The notes: a model not told the origin generated them from the letters alone. Shown: positions 1 to 6,000, counted from the stretch's first letter. The stretch is DNA of 6,546 nucleotides from an uncultured Pseudomonadota bacterium (GCA_903902945.1 CAIUWU010000208.1:1-6546), one strand, 5' to 3'. Translations and numbers: made by a program.

Positions 1-1934
1 CGCGCGACTGAATGTTTCTCCATGAATTCCGACATATCAATCCGGATCATGGCTTCTTCGGTATCAAACATGAATTCGGCCAGGGCTTTGCATAGCTCGG
101 TTTTACCAACCCCGGTCGGACCCAGAAACAGGAAAGAGCCATTCGGACGATTGGGATCGGCCAGACCGGCACGCGAACGGCGGATGGCATTGCTGACGGC
201 TTTCAGGGCTTCAGTTTGGCCAATCACCCGGCTGCCCAATTCTTGTTCCATGCGCAGCAGTTTTTCGCGTTCACCTTCCAGCATTTTGGCCACTGGAATG
301 CCGGTCCATTTCGATACCACTTCGGCAATTTCGTCTTCGGTGACTTTACTGCGTAACAGCGTGGTTTCCTGTTGTTCCGCGCCGCTGGCGATTTCCAATT
401 GTTTTTCCAGTGCCGGAATTTGGCCATATTGCAGTTCCGACATGCGGGCATAGTCCTGACTGCGGCGTGCCGCTTCTAGTTCCAGTTTGGCTTGTTCCAG
501 GCGTTCTTTGACGCTGGCTGCGCCTTGCAGCGAGGCTTTTTCGGCTTTCCAGATTTCTTCCAGATCGGAATATTCTTTTTCTAGATCGGCGATTTCATGC
601 TGCAGCAGTTCCAGCCGTTTTTTGGAGGCGGCATCGTTTTCGTTTTTCAGCGCTTCCCGTTCAATTTTCAGCTGAATCAGACGGCGATCCAGTTTATCCA
701 TGGACTCCGGTTTGGAATCCATTTCCATGCGGATACGGCTGGCGGCTTCGTCAATTAAGTCGATAGCTTTGTCTGGTAATTGGCGGTCGCTGATATAACG
801 ATGCGACAAAGTAGCGGCAGCAACGATAGCCGGATCGGTAATGTCGACACTGTGGTGGATTTCATAGCGTTCTTTTAAACCACGCAGAATCGCAATGGTA
901 TCTTCCACAGAAGGTTCATCAACCAGAACTTTCTGGAAACGGCGTTCTAGCGCAGCATCTTTTTCGATGTATTGGCGGTATTCATCCAGCGTGGTGGCTC
1001 CCACACAGTGCAGTTCGCCGCGAGCCAGTGCCGGTTTTAGCATATTGCCGGCATCCATGGCGCCTTCGGCTTTACCGGCGCCGACCATAGTGTGTAATTC
1101 GTCAATAAATAAAATCACTTGGCCTTCCAGTTTGGCGACATCGTTAAGCACTGCTTTCAGGCGCTCTTCAAATTCACCGCGAAACTTGGCGCCGGCGATC
1201 AGCGCGGCCATATCCAGTGACAACAGTTGTTTACCTTTGATGCCTTCCGGTACTTCGCCGTTGACGATACGTTGCGCCAGACCTTCGACAATCGCGGTTT
1301 TACCGACGCCGGGTTCACCAATTAAAACCGGATTGTTTTTAGTGCGGCGTTGTAATACCTGAATGGTGCGGCGTATTTCATCATCGCGGCCAATCACCGG
1401 ATCGAGCTTGCCTTGTTCGGCGCGTTCGGTCAGGTTGATAGTGTATTTTTTCAGCGCCTGACGCTGGTCTTCGGCGTTAGGGTCGTTGACATTCTGGCCG
1501 CCGCGCACTTGCTGAATGGTTGTTTCGATGATCTCGCGGGTGATGCCGGCACGTTTGAACAGATTTTGCAGGCTGCCTTTGCTGTCGATGGCCGCCAGTA
1601 AAAATAGTTCGCTGGCAATGAAGCTGTCCTGACGTTGCTGGGCCAGTTTGTCAGTCAGATTCAGCATGCGCGCCAGTTCAGCGGAGATTTGTACATCACC
1701 GCCGGTGCCGCTGACCGAAGCCAGCCGGTCCAGCTCCTGTACCAAGTCGTTGCGCAGGCTGTTAACCTGAATGCCGGCCTGCATCAATAAGGGTTTGATA
1801 CTGCCACCTTCTTGATCGATTAGCGCCAACAGCAGATGTTGCGGTTCGATGAACTGGTGGTCTTTGCCTAAGGCCAGACTTTGAGCATCGGCCAGCGCTT
1901 GTTGAAATTTAGTGGTCAGTTTGTCCATTCGCAT
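1..1934 (-). CDS. clpB: ATP-dependent disaggregase ClpB, partial (C-terminus off the left edge)
   Basis: ClpB is a cytoplasmic hexameric AAA+ chaperone that works with DnaK/DnaJ/GrpE to pull polypeptides out of heat-induced aggregates. About 644 residues are visible, against 857 in E. coli ClpB, so roughly the last 210 are cut off by the window edge, not by mutation. Visible in order: the N-terminal Clp domain (1-145), NBD1 with Walker A GEPGVGKT at 206-213, Walker B IDE with Glu279 and the ALERRFQ arginine-finger region, a coiled-coil middle domain (about 410-525, rich in Glu/Lys/Leu/Gln), and NBD2 with Walker A GPTGVGKT at 605-612. Walker lysines fall at 212 and 611, the same numbers as in E. 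coli, so there are no indels up to there. The start MRMDKLT matches E. coli MRLDRLT and has GAGG nine bases upstream. An in-frame ATG at 1956-1958 would add eight residues but lies too close to the predicted transcription start. A sigma32-type promoter precedes the gene. Confidence 0.98.
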   Translation of the reverse strand, partial: MRMDKLTTKFQQALADAQSLALGKDHQFIEPQHLLLALIDQEGGSIKPLLMQAGIQVNSLRNDLVQELDRLASVSGTGGDVQISAELARMLNLTDKLAQQRQDSFIASELFLLAAIDSKGSLQNLFKRAGITREIIETTIQQVRGGQNVNDPNAEDQRQALKKYTINLTERAEQGKLDPVIGRDDEIRRTIQVLQRRTKNNPVLIGEPGVGKTAIVEGLAQRIVNGEVPEGIKGKQLLSLDMAALIAGAKFRGEFEERLKAVLNDVAKLEGQVILFIDELHTMVGAGKAEGAMDAGNMLKPALARGELHCVGATTLDEYRQYIEKDAALERRFQKVLVDEPSVEDTIAILRGLKERYEIHHSVDITDPAIVAAATLSHRYISDRQLPDKAIDLIDEAASRIRMEMDSKPESMDKLDRRLIQLKIEREALKNENDAASKKRLELLQHEIADLEKEYSDLEEIWKAEKASLQGAASVKERLEQAKLELEAARRSQDYARMSELQYGQIPALEKQLEIASGAEQQETTLLRSKVTEDEIAEVVSKWTGIPVAKMLEGEREKLLRMEQELGSRVIGQTEALKAVSNAIRRSRAGLADPNRPNGSFLFLGPTGVGKTELCKALAEFMFDTEEAMIRIDMSEFMEKHSVA

Positions 1935-1970
1935 TTTGCGTACCTCAGGGGTAGTCATTTAAGTTAGCGC

Positions 1971-2000
1971 TAATATTGGGCCCTACCAAGGCTTTTCAAG
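1971..2000 (-). promoter_or_regulatory. sigma32-type heat-shock promoter of clpB
   Basis: Read on the minus strand, CTTGAAA (2000-1994) is followed after 13 bases by CCCAATATTA (1980-1971). This closely matches the RpoH consensus known from E. coli, CTTGAAA with a 13-14 base spacer and CCCCATNT. The start of transcription would fall near 1963, leaving a leader of about 30 bases to the clpB ATG at 1934. That also argues against the upstream in-frame ATG at 1958. clpB is a classical RpoH target, so position and sequence agree. No competing sigma70 promoter stands out. The call rests on consensus matching only. Confidence 0.72.
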
Positions 2001-2005
2001 CCTGG
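1986..2005. repeat. short inverted repeat over the clpB -35 box
   Basis: AGGCTT (1989-1994) and AAGCCT (1998-2003) form a perfect 6-bp inverted repeat around TTC. It extends by two more C-G pairs if A1988 is bulged. The repeat covers the CTTGAAA -35 element of clpB. It lies upstream of the predicted transcript start, so it would act as DNA, for example as an operator, and not as an RNA hairpin of clpB. There is no T-run, so it is not an intrinsic terminator. It may be a by-chance symmetry of the -35 region. Confidence 0.4.
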
Positions 2006-2068
2006 TGGATTGCTGTTTGATCCGGGTTTACGGCTAGCCTAGCAAGACAATTACCAGTACAATGTCGC

Positions 2069-2115
2069 CTCCCTGAAATACTGGTTTGATGGTTATCAAC
2101 AGCTGTTTCAGGGGG
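2069..2115 (+). promoter_or_regulatory. large hairpin upstream of the cold-shock gene
   Basis: The outer arms 2069-2078 (CTCCCTGAAA) and 2106-2115 (TTTCAGGGGG) pair over 10 bp with one T-G wobble. Inside them, CTG 2081-2083 pairs with CAG 2100-2102 and TTGAT 2086-2090 pairs with ATCAA 2095-2099 around a GGTT loop, with a two-base bulge. The structure ends 18 bases before the AGGAG ribosome binding site of the cold-shock gene (2134-2138). If the csp transcript starts upstream of 2069, this would be a structured 5' leader; cold-shock genes are known for such leaders. I found no convincing sigma70 promoter upstream, so whether it is transcribed is unknown. The U-rich stretch after it is interrupted, so it is a poor terminator. 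Confidence 0.5.
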
Positions 2116-2146
2116 TTATTAGTTTTAATTTGTAGGAGTTTTTCGC

Positions 2147-2350
2147 ATGGCAACAGGCACTGTAAAGTGGTTTAACAATACTAAAGGTTTTGGTTTTATC
2201 GAGCCTTCAGAAGGAAGTGAAGATGTTTTTGTACACCACTCGGTGATTTTAGGTGAGGGTTTCAAAACTTTGTCACCTGGTCAGTCAGTCAGGTTTGAAA
2301 TTGAGTCTGGCCCTAAAGGGTTAACTGCTACAAATGTCGCGCCGCAATAA
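2147..2350 (+). CDS. CspA-family cold-shock protein
   Basis: This is a 67-residue single cold-shock-domain protein, the usual length for the family. Such proteins are cytoplasmic OB-fold nucleic-acid binders that melt RNA secondary structure, often induced by cold or by growth state. Visible motifs are KWFN at 7-10, RNP1 KGFGFI at 13-18 and RNP2 VFVHHS at 27-32, followed by GPKGLTATNV at 55-64. The RNP2 position that is Phe in E. coli CspA (VFVHFS) is His here, a variant I believe occurs in other Csp proteins. The start is set by AGGAG at 2134-2138, eight bases before the ATG. The gene stands alone, ends in an intrinsic terminator and is divergent from clpB. The sequence does not say which csp paralogue it is or whether it is cold-inducible, so no specific symbol is given. 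Confidence 0.96.
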   Translation: MATGTVKWFNNTKGFGFIEPSEGSEDVFVHHSVILGEGFKTLSPGQSVRFEIESGPKGLTATNVAPQ

Positions 2351-2375
2351 ATCCCTTTCGGATACGGCAAAACAG

Positions 2376-2404
2376 AAGGCTCTTGATACCAAGGGCCTTT
2401 TTTT
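2376..2404 (+). terminator. intrinsic terminator after the cold-shock gene
   Basis: AAGGCTCTTG (2376-2385) pairs with CAAGGGCCTT (2390-2399) over 10 bp with a single U-G wobble and an ATAC loop. Its base runs into seven consecutive Ts (2398-2404). It lies 25 bases after the csp stop codon and closes that transcript as a single-gene unit before the membrane-protein gene. Confidence 0.93.
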
Positions 2405-2450
2405 ATGCCTAAAAACCGGCGAATTTTAGTTTTGGATGATTCAGGCCCGT

Positions 2451-2456
2451 TATAAT
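2451..2456 (+). promoter_or_regulatory. putative sigma70 -10 box for the membrane-protein gene
   Basis: A perfect TATAAT lies 30 bases before the ATG at 2487. Transcription would start near 2463 and give a leader of about 24 bases. The -35 region at 16-18 base spacing (around 2427-2434, TAGTTTTG) is poor, and no TGn extension is present, so the promoter would be weak or need an activator. Its position just after the csp terminator supports independent transcription of the downstream gene. Confidence 0.45.
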
Positions 2457-2486
2457 CAGAGCCTCTTTTGGCTAAGGCAGAGCATT

Positions 2487-3395
2487 ATGGCGCAAAATTT
2501 TTCTTCATTAAGACAACTGGATACTCCGGTTAAGGTACTGTTCACAGGTTATTTATCGACGGTTGCGATTGGTTATCTGGTAGCGCTGATTCAGATTCTG
2601 TTCACTCATGGCATGGCAGATGGCAAATTTGGTCTGTCAATCGATGACATTGTTTACAGCTACTATGGCAATCGTTCTGGAACCGTGCTGGAAACTCAGC
2701 TCAACGGGGCCATGAAAGAGAATGCCAGTGAGCAAGAGCGGTTCAAGATTATTCAGTGGGTGCGAGACGGTGCCGACAAAGACGATTATGTCGATGACGG
2801 TATAGAAGCGATTGTGCAGCAGCGTTGCGTCATGTGTCATAACGCCGAAACCGCTTTACCCAATTTCAATGACTTCAAAGTTATTAAACAACTGACTCAA
2901 GAAGATACCGGAGCGACCTTCAGCTCATTAACCCGGGTATCGCATATCCATTTATTTGGTATCAGTTTTATTTTTATGTTTGTCGGTCTGATTTTCAGTT
3001 TTGCCGAAACCAGTACCACCAAATACAAATGTATTGCCATCGGTATGCCGTATCTGTTCTTGCTCGTGGATATCATTTCCTGGTGGCTGACCAAGCTGAA
3101 TCCGATGTTTGCCTGGCTGGTGATTCTGGCCGGTACCGGGATGGCGGTGTCGTTCTTCTTTATGTGGACGGTGGCGGTACTGGAGATGTGGTTTTTCGAT
3201 AAGGCATTCATCAATGTCGACGGCGAACCGCATCCGCGCTGGAGTGAAACGTTTGACGCCAAACTCAAACAGCATGGCATTGATCAAGCCGCCCTCAAGT
3301 TGCTGGCGCTTGCCAAAACCAATCTGCAACCGTTGTGGAGCCGCTTGCTGCCGGTGCTGAAGACTTGGTGGGATAAGGCGCGTTCTAAAAACTAA
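2487..3395 (+). CDS. membrane protein with a c-type haem motif, function unknown
   Basis: The product is 302 residues and I do not recognise a named family. TM1 is at about 15-40 and works as an uncleaved signal anchor. A soluble region (41-150) carries CVMCH at 114-118, the CxxCH signature for covalent haem c. Three more helices follow at about 152-173, 181-202 and 207-235, then a polar C-terminal tail of about 65 residues. With the N-terminus inside, the haem segment is periplasmic, where haem c is attached, and the tail is cytoplasmic; the basic residues after TM2 and TM4 agree with this. His153 and His155 (SHIHLFG) sit at the outer end of TM2 and could be haem or metal ligands. The frame is open back to an ATG at 2436, but ATG 2487 is preferred because the TATAAT at 2451 lies inside the longer version and a purine-rich AAGGCAGAG stands just before 2487. 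A membrane electron-transfer or sensing role is inference. Confidence 0.9.
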   Translation: MAQNFSSLRQLDTPVKVLFTGYLSTVAIGYLVALIQILFTHGMADGKFGLSIDDIVYSYYGNRSGTVLETQLNGAMKENASEQERFKIIQWVRDGADKDDYVDDGIEAIVQQRCVMCHNAETALPNFNDFKVIKQLTQEDTGATFSSLTRVSHIHLFGISFIFMFVGLIFSFAETSTTKYKCIAIGMPYLFLLVDIISWWLTKLNPMFAWLVILAGTGMAVSFFFMWTVAVLEMWFFDKAFINVDGEPHPRWSETFDAKLKQHGIDQAALKLLALAKTNLQPLWSRLLPVLKTWWDKARSKN

Positions 3396-4243
3396 GGCGT
3401 TACCTTGACGCTGTAGCCGATCGCTCTGATGCGGTTGGCGAAGGCGTTAAGCGTATCAATATCTACGCTTTTCAGCTGCCCGGCTTCCGGTTGAAACGAT
3501 TGCCGGGCAACGCTATACAGCAAAATTTCGGCAATCGCCAGCTGGCGCTGTTTGATCTGACTGAGTAAATCCAGATAGGCCTGCTGTTCCTGTTCCGACC
3601 AGGCCTCCTGATAGTGCAGCATGCAGGTCTGGATGCGGGTGGTGCAAAGCCCGGTGGCGACGGTCAGATTGTCCAGCAACTGTCGGTCACTGAGCACACA
3701 GTTATTAATCAGCTTGCGACCGGCGGCAGTGGCGCTGTCGATCTTGAACCACAATTCACCGTTAAACTGATGCAATGTCTTCAAACCTTGCTGGGTTGCG
3801 CTGTGATGTATCAGGCTGCCATTACTGATCAAAATAAAACGACAGCCCGGAAACAAACCGTGCGTTGTAGCAATTTCGCCAATCAGCTGAATGGCTCTGG
3901 CAAACTCTCTGACGCTGGTTGATTCACCATTGCCGGAAATGGCAATGTCTTTAATCTGCCGATGTGCGGGCTGCACCTGGAAATCACTGTAAAAACTGCC
4001 GTTCAGCACATAATCGAGAAAACGCTGTAGTTCATCGGCCAACTGGGTAAAGTTGATGTCCGGTGCGGAACCGCGTTGCAAATCCGGCACCTGACAGTAA
4101 ATACAGCGCCAGTTACAGGCGTTGTTGGGATTAAAGTTAATACCAATCGACAAGCCACCGGCCCGCCGCGACATGACTGGATAAACATAAGTCATGCCTT
4201 CAATCTGGCGATTGTGGTCCTGAGGGGTAAGCGGTGGCTGCAT
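3392..4243 (-). CDS. radical SAM protein, COG0731-like
   Basis: This 283-residue protein carries the radical SAM [4Fe-4S] motif CNWRCIYC, with Cys43, Cys47 and Cys50, where the cluster binds S-adenosylmethionine and generates the 5'-deoxyadenosyl radical. The preceding segment (YPVMSRRAGGLSIGI, 21-35) resembles the PVPSRRLGLSLG-type lead-in of COG0731 Fe-S oxidoreductases, and ISGNGE at 102-107 corresponds to the SAM-binding GGE-type motif. There is no signal peptide, so it is cytoplasmic. The substrate is unknown. It follows fhcC in the same orientation with a 51-base gap that holds a strong hairpin, so it may be the last gene of the fhc transcript. A role in tetrahydromethanopterin or methanofuran synthesis, or in RNA modification as in the TYW1-related part of COG0731, is only inference. 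ATG 4243 has a weak ribosome site; Met17 (4195) is the alternative but would remove family-like N-terminal sequence. The TAG stop overlaps the stop of the convergent membrane-protein gene. Confidence 0.9.
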   Translation of the reverse strand: MQPPLTPQDHNRQIEGMTYVYPVMSRRAGGLSIGINFNPNNACNWRCIYCQVPDLQRGSAPDINFTQLADELQRFLDYVLNGSFYSDFQVQPAHRQIKDIAISGNGESTSVREFARAIQLIGEIATTHGLFPGCRFILISNGSLIHHSATQQGLKTLHQFNGELWFKIDSATAAGRKLINNCVLSDRQLLDNLTVATGLCTTRIQTCMLHYQEAWSEQEQQAYLDLLSQIKQRQLAIAEILLYSVARQSFQPEAGQLKSVDIDTLNAFANRIRAIGYSVKVTP

Positions 4244-4250
4244 GGCGAGA

Positions 4251-4289
4251 CTCGGTAAACAGTTGCGGTTGGCGCAACAGTTTACCGGG
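4251..4289 (-). promoter_or_regulatory. intercistronic hairpin between fhcC and the radical SAM gene
   Basis: The arms 4251-4260 (CTCGGTAAAC) and 4280-4289 (GTTTACCGGG) pair over 10 positions with one G-T wobble. After one A-A mismatch, GTTGCG 4262-4267 pairs with CGCAAC 4273-4278 around a five-base loop. On the minus-strand transcript the hairpin begins five bases after the fhcC stop and ends seven bases before the radical SAM ATG. No U-run follows, so it is not a canonical intrinsic terminator. It covers the region where the downstream ribosome site should be, so it could stabilise the fhc message, be a processing site, or restrict translation of the radical SAM gene. Confidence 0.7.
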
Positions 4290-4294
4290 CTATT

Positions 4295-5107
4295 TCAGAG
4301 TTTAACCAAGACTTCGCCGCGACCGGTTTCCGCCATGTCGCCGCCGTAGCGTCTGACTCGGTTGAAAGCGGCGCTGCTATCGGCAAAGCGCGAATTGAGA
4401 GTTCTGAACGAGGCAAACAAAATCGGCAGAAAAGCCAGCGTATGTGAACCGCAATCATTGAATGTGGCTGATAGCTGCGGTGCTTGCCATAACAGCAGGG
4501 TGCCACGGCGCATGGCATAGCCGGGATAGCGACCGGTATTACCCATCACGGCAATCGTGCCGGCCAGCATCCGTGAGCCGCAATAATCACCGGCATTACC
4601 TTCAATCAGAATCTGTCCACGGCGCATGTGATCACCGGCGCGGGCGCCGACGTTGCCTTTAACCAGAATAGTGCCGCCTTTCATACCCTGTTTATTGCCG
4701 GGCAGGGCGCCGCCGAGGAAGTCGCCGGCATTGCCATTGATTTCGATCAGGCCGTTTTTCATTTCACAGCCGCTGTACAAGCCACTGTTGCCATTGACCC
4801 GGATAGTGCCGGTTTTCAGTTCCAGACCCAGATAAGCACCGGCATCACCGTCTACTGTAAGGGTGCCGCCCTCCAACTGTTTACCGATGTAATCTAGCTT
4901 GTCACAGCTGTTGGCAATGACCAGATTCTGGCTGTCACTGCCGGTGATGGTGAATAAAGCATCGACACGCTGTCTGGCTTTGCCGTTTTGCAGTTCCAGG
5001 GCCGCAATGTCAGCGATGCTCAGGCCTTGCAGTTTCTGACAGACCAGCGGTGACATGTCCACCCGTTGCGCGGGAACTTGTTTGAGTGTCAGAGTCAATG
5101 CGCTCAT
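4295..5107 (-). CDS. fhcC: formyltransferase/hydrolase complex subunit C
   Basis: FhcC is a structural subunit of the cytoplasmic Fhc complex of methylotrophs, which passes the formyl group from formyl-H4MPT to a methanofuran-type carrier and releases formate. It is related to FwdC/FmdC of archaeal formylmethanofuran dehydrogenase and to the C-terminal beta-helix domain of glutamate synthase. The protein has 270 residues. Six G-D/N-x-G turns at 87, 106, 125, 151, 170 and 189 give a 19-residue periodicity with one 26-residue step, as expected of that beta-helix. The tail has RRYGGDMAETGRGEVLV. The frame is open up to an ATG at 5206, but ATG 5107 is chosen because AGGAGA (5120-5115) precedes it by seven bases, the longer version would lie inside fhcD, and its extra 33 residues look non-native (rich in Arg, Gln and His). 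The ATG overlaps the fhcD TGA as ATGA, which suggests translational coupling. Confidence 0.96.
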   Translation of the reverse strand: MSALTLTLKQVPAQRVDMSPLVCQKLQGLSIADIAALELQNGKARQRVDALFTITGSDSQNLVIANSCDKLDYIGKQLEGGTLTVDGDAGAYLGLELKTGTIRVNGNSGLYSGCEMKNGLIEINGNAGDFLGGALPGNKQGMKGGTILVKGNVGARAGDHMRRGQILIEGNAGDYCGSRMLAGTIAVMGNTGRYPGYAMRRGTLLLWQAPQLSATFNDCGSHTLAFLPILFASFRTLNSRFADSSAAFNRVRRYGGDMAETGRGEVLVKL

Positions 5108-6000
5108 GCCATGATCTCCTGTAAATGAAAGTGGAACGGGCCGAGTTTGCCGCCGTAGTTGCCGGCGCTGATGCGACGGATGCCGTTGGCAGCACCGAGT
5201 TTGCACACCGCTTCAATCCCGACACGCATGGCTTTGTCGATATCTGCTTTACTCAGGCCGTCGATAACGATTTCCATCACCGATTCCACTTCGGGTGACA
5301 AATCGGTTTTGGTCATGCCTTTTAAGGTAGGGCAGAAGGCATCATTGGTTGATGCGCCCAGAGCCGGGTATTTGGAGCCGACTTTAGAGCCAGAACGCAC
5401 GACACCGCCGGGGAAGGGCATGATCACATTGGGTATTTGTTTCATGGCTTCGATAGCCGCTTCACAGGCTGCCAGGGCTTGTGGTTGTGATTCAGCCAGT
5501 ACCAGAAAGTTACCGCCGCCGACTGCATCAACCATACCGGTTGTAGCTTCGGTCAAAAATTCACCGTCCATCACCGGTACCCGCCAGTAGCGTTTGCCGG
5601 CGATTTTCTTGGCAATCTGAAAACCGTCGCCAAAATAGCGCAGGTTTTTACCCAGCGGAATCGGTTTGCCGCCTTCGATACCAGCGAACAGGGCCGAAGT
5701 CGGTGAAGTCAGTACGCACTGACCGGCACGGGTTTCCAGCTGTTTGGCCAGACCTTTGCCGCCCATCGCATAAATCATGATCGCCACGCCGGGGCGGCCA
5801 TCCGGGGTTTCTTCTGGGCTCAAGACGCGTTCAATGCCGGCTTCACAGCCGCAGGCAATTACCGAAGTGGCAAAGCCGGTCATGGCTTGCGCGGAAATCA
5901 TCGCCCATTTTTCGTTTTGAGCGGTGATGATGGCGCGGGTGGCCTTCATCGGAAACGCTTCGGCGAAAGTATTGTCGATAGTTACGCCATTAATAATCAT
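5104..6000 (-). CDS. fhcD: formylmethanofuran--tetrahydromethanopterin formyltransferase (Fhc subunit D)
   Basis: FhcD is the bacterial homologue of archaeal Ftr and catalyses formyl transfer between tetrahydromethanopterin and the methanofuran-type cofactor. In methylotrophs it runs in the oxidative direction, feeding the FhcABC hydrolase. Its 298 residues match the usual Ftr length of about 300. The sequence lines up with Ftr from end to end: INGVTIDNTFAEAF at 3-16, the conserved EETPDGRPGVAIMI at 63-76, GQCVLTSPT at 93-101, FGDGFQ at 123-128, GGGNFLVLAESQP at 161-173, FPGGVVRSGSKVGSK at 196-210, ASTNDAFCP at 216-224 and ISAGNYGGKLG at 277-287. There is no signal peptide, so it is cytoplasmic. 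GAGG lies six bases before the ATG. The ATG overlaps the fhcA TGA (ATGA, 5997-6000) and its own TGA overlaps the fhcC start, so all three genes look translationally coupled in one operon. Confidence 0.98.
   Translation of the reverse strand: MIINGVTIDNTFAEAFPMKATRAIITAQNEKWAMISAQAMTGFATSVIACGCEAGIERVLSPEETPDGRPGVAIMIYAMGGKGLAKQLETRAGQCVLTSPTSALFAGIEGGKPIPLGKNLRYFGDGFQIAKKIAGKRYWRVPVMDGEFLTEATTGMVDAVGGGNFLVLAESQPQALAACEAAIEAMKQIPNVIMPFPGGVVRSGSKVGSKYPALGASTNDAFCPTLKGMTKTDLSPEVESVMEIVIDGLSKADIDKAMRVGIEAVCKLGAANGIRRISAGNYGGKLGPFHFHLQEIMA

Noticed and set aside
22..453. 143-codon open frame antisense to clpB
   Set aside because: It lies fully opposite conserved ClpB sequence, and its product resembles no family and has no ribosome site.
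895..1362. 155-codon open frame antisense to clpB
   Set aside because: Its product is rich in Ser, Arg and Ala with no recognisable domain. It is a shadow of the clpB NBD1 coding strand.
1935..1958. Earlier in-frame ATG for clpB, adding eight residues
   Set aside because: The product would not match the conserved MR(L/M)D start, and the ATG would be almost at the predicted transcript start.
2058..2063. TACAAT as a -10 box for the cold-shock gene
   Set aside because: No acceptable -35 hexamer lies 15-19 bases upstream, so I could not support a promoter call.
2436..2486. N-terminal extension of 17 residues on the haem-motif membrane protein
   Set aside because: It has no good ribosome site, contains the TATAAT that probably drives the gene, and puts polar residues before the signal anchor. 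ATG 2487 fits better.
2897..3329. Two open frames of about 125 codons antisense to the membrane-protein gene
   Set aside because: They overlap each other and the transmembrane coding region. The opposite frame has a clear membrane topology and a haem motif.
4784..5050. Repetitive-looking sequence in fhcC as a possible DNA repeat
   Set aside because: The repetition is at protein level, the G-N-x-G turns of a beta-helix domain; the DNA copies are diverged and encode a known fold.
5108..5206. 33-residue upstream extension of fhcC
   Set aside because: It lies inside fhcD, has a composition unlike FhcC, and the strong AGGAGA site points to ATG 5107.
5159..5590. 143-codon open frame antisense to fhcD
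   Set aside because: It is opposite highly conserved Ftr sequence and its product has no recognisable domain.
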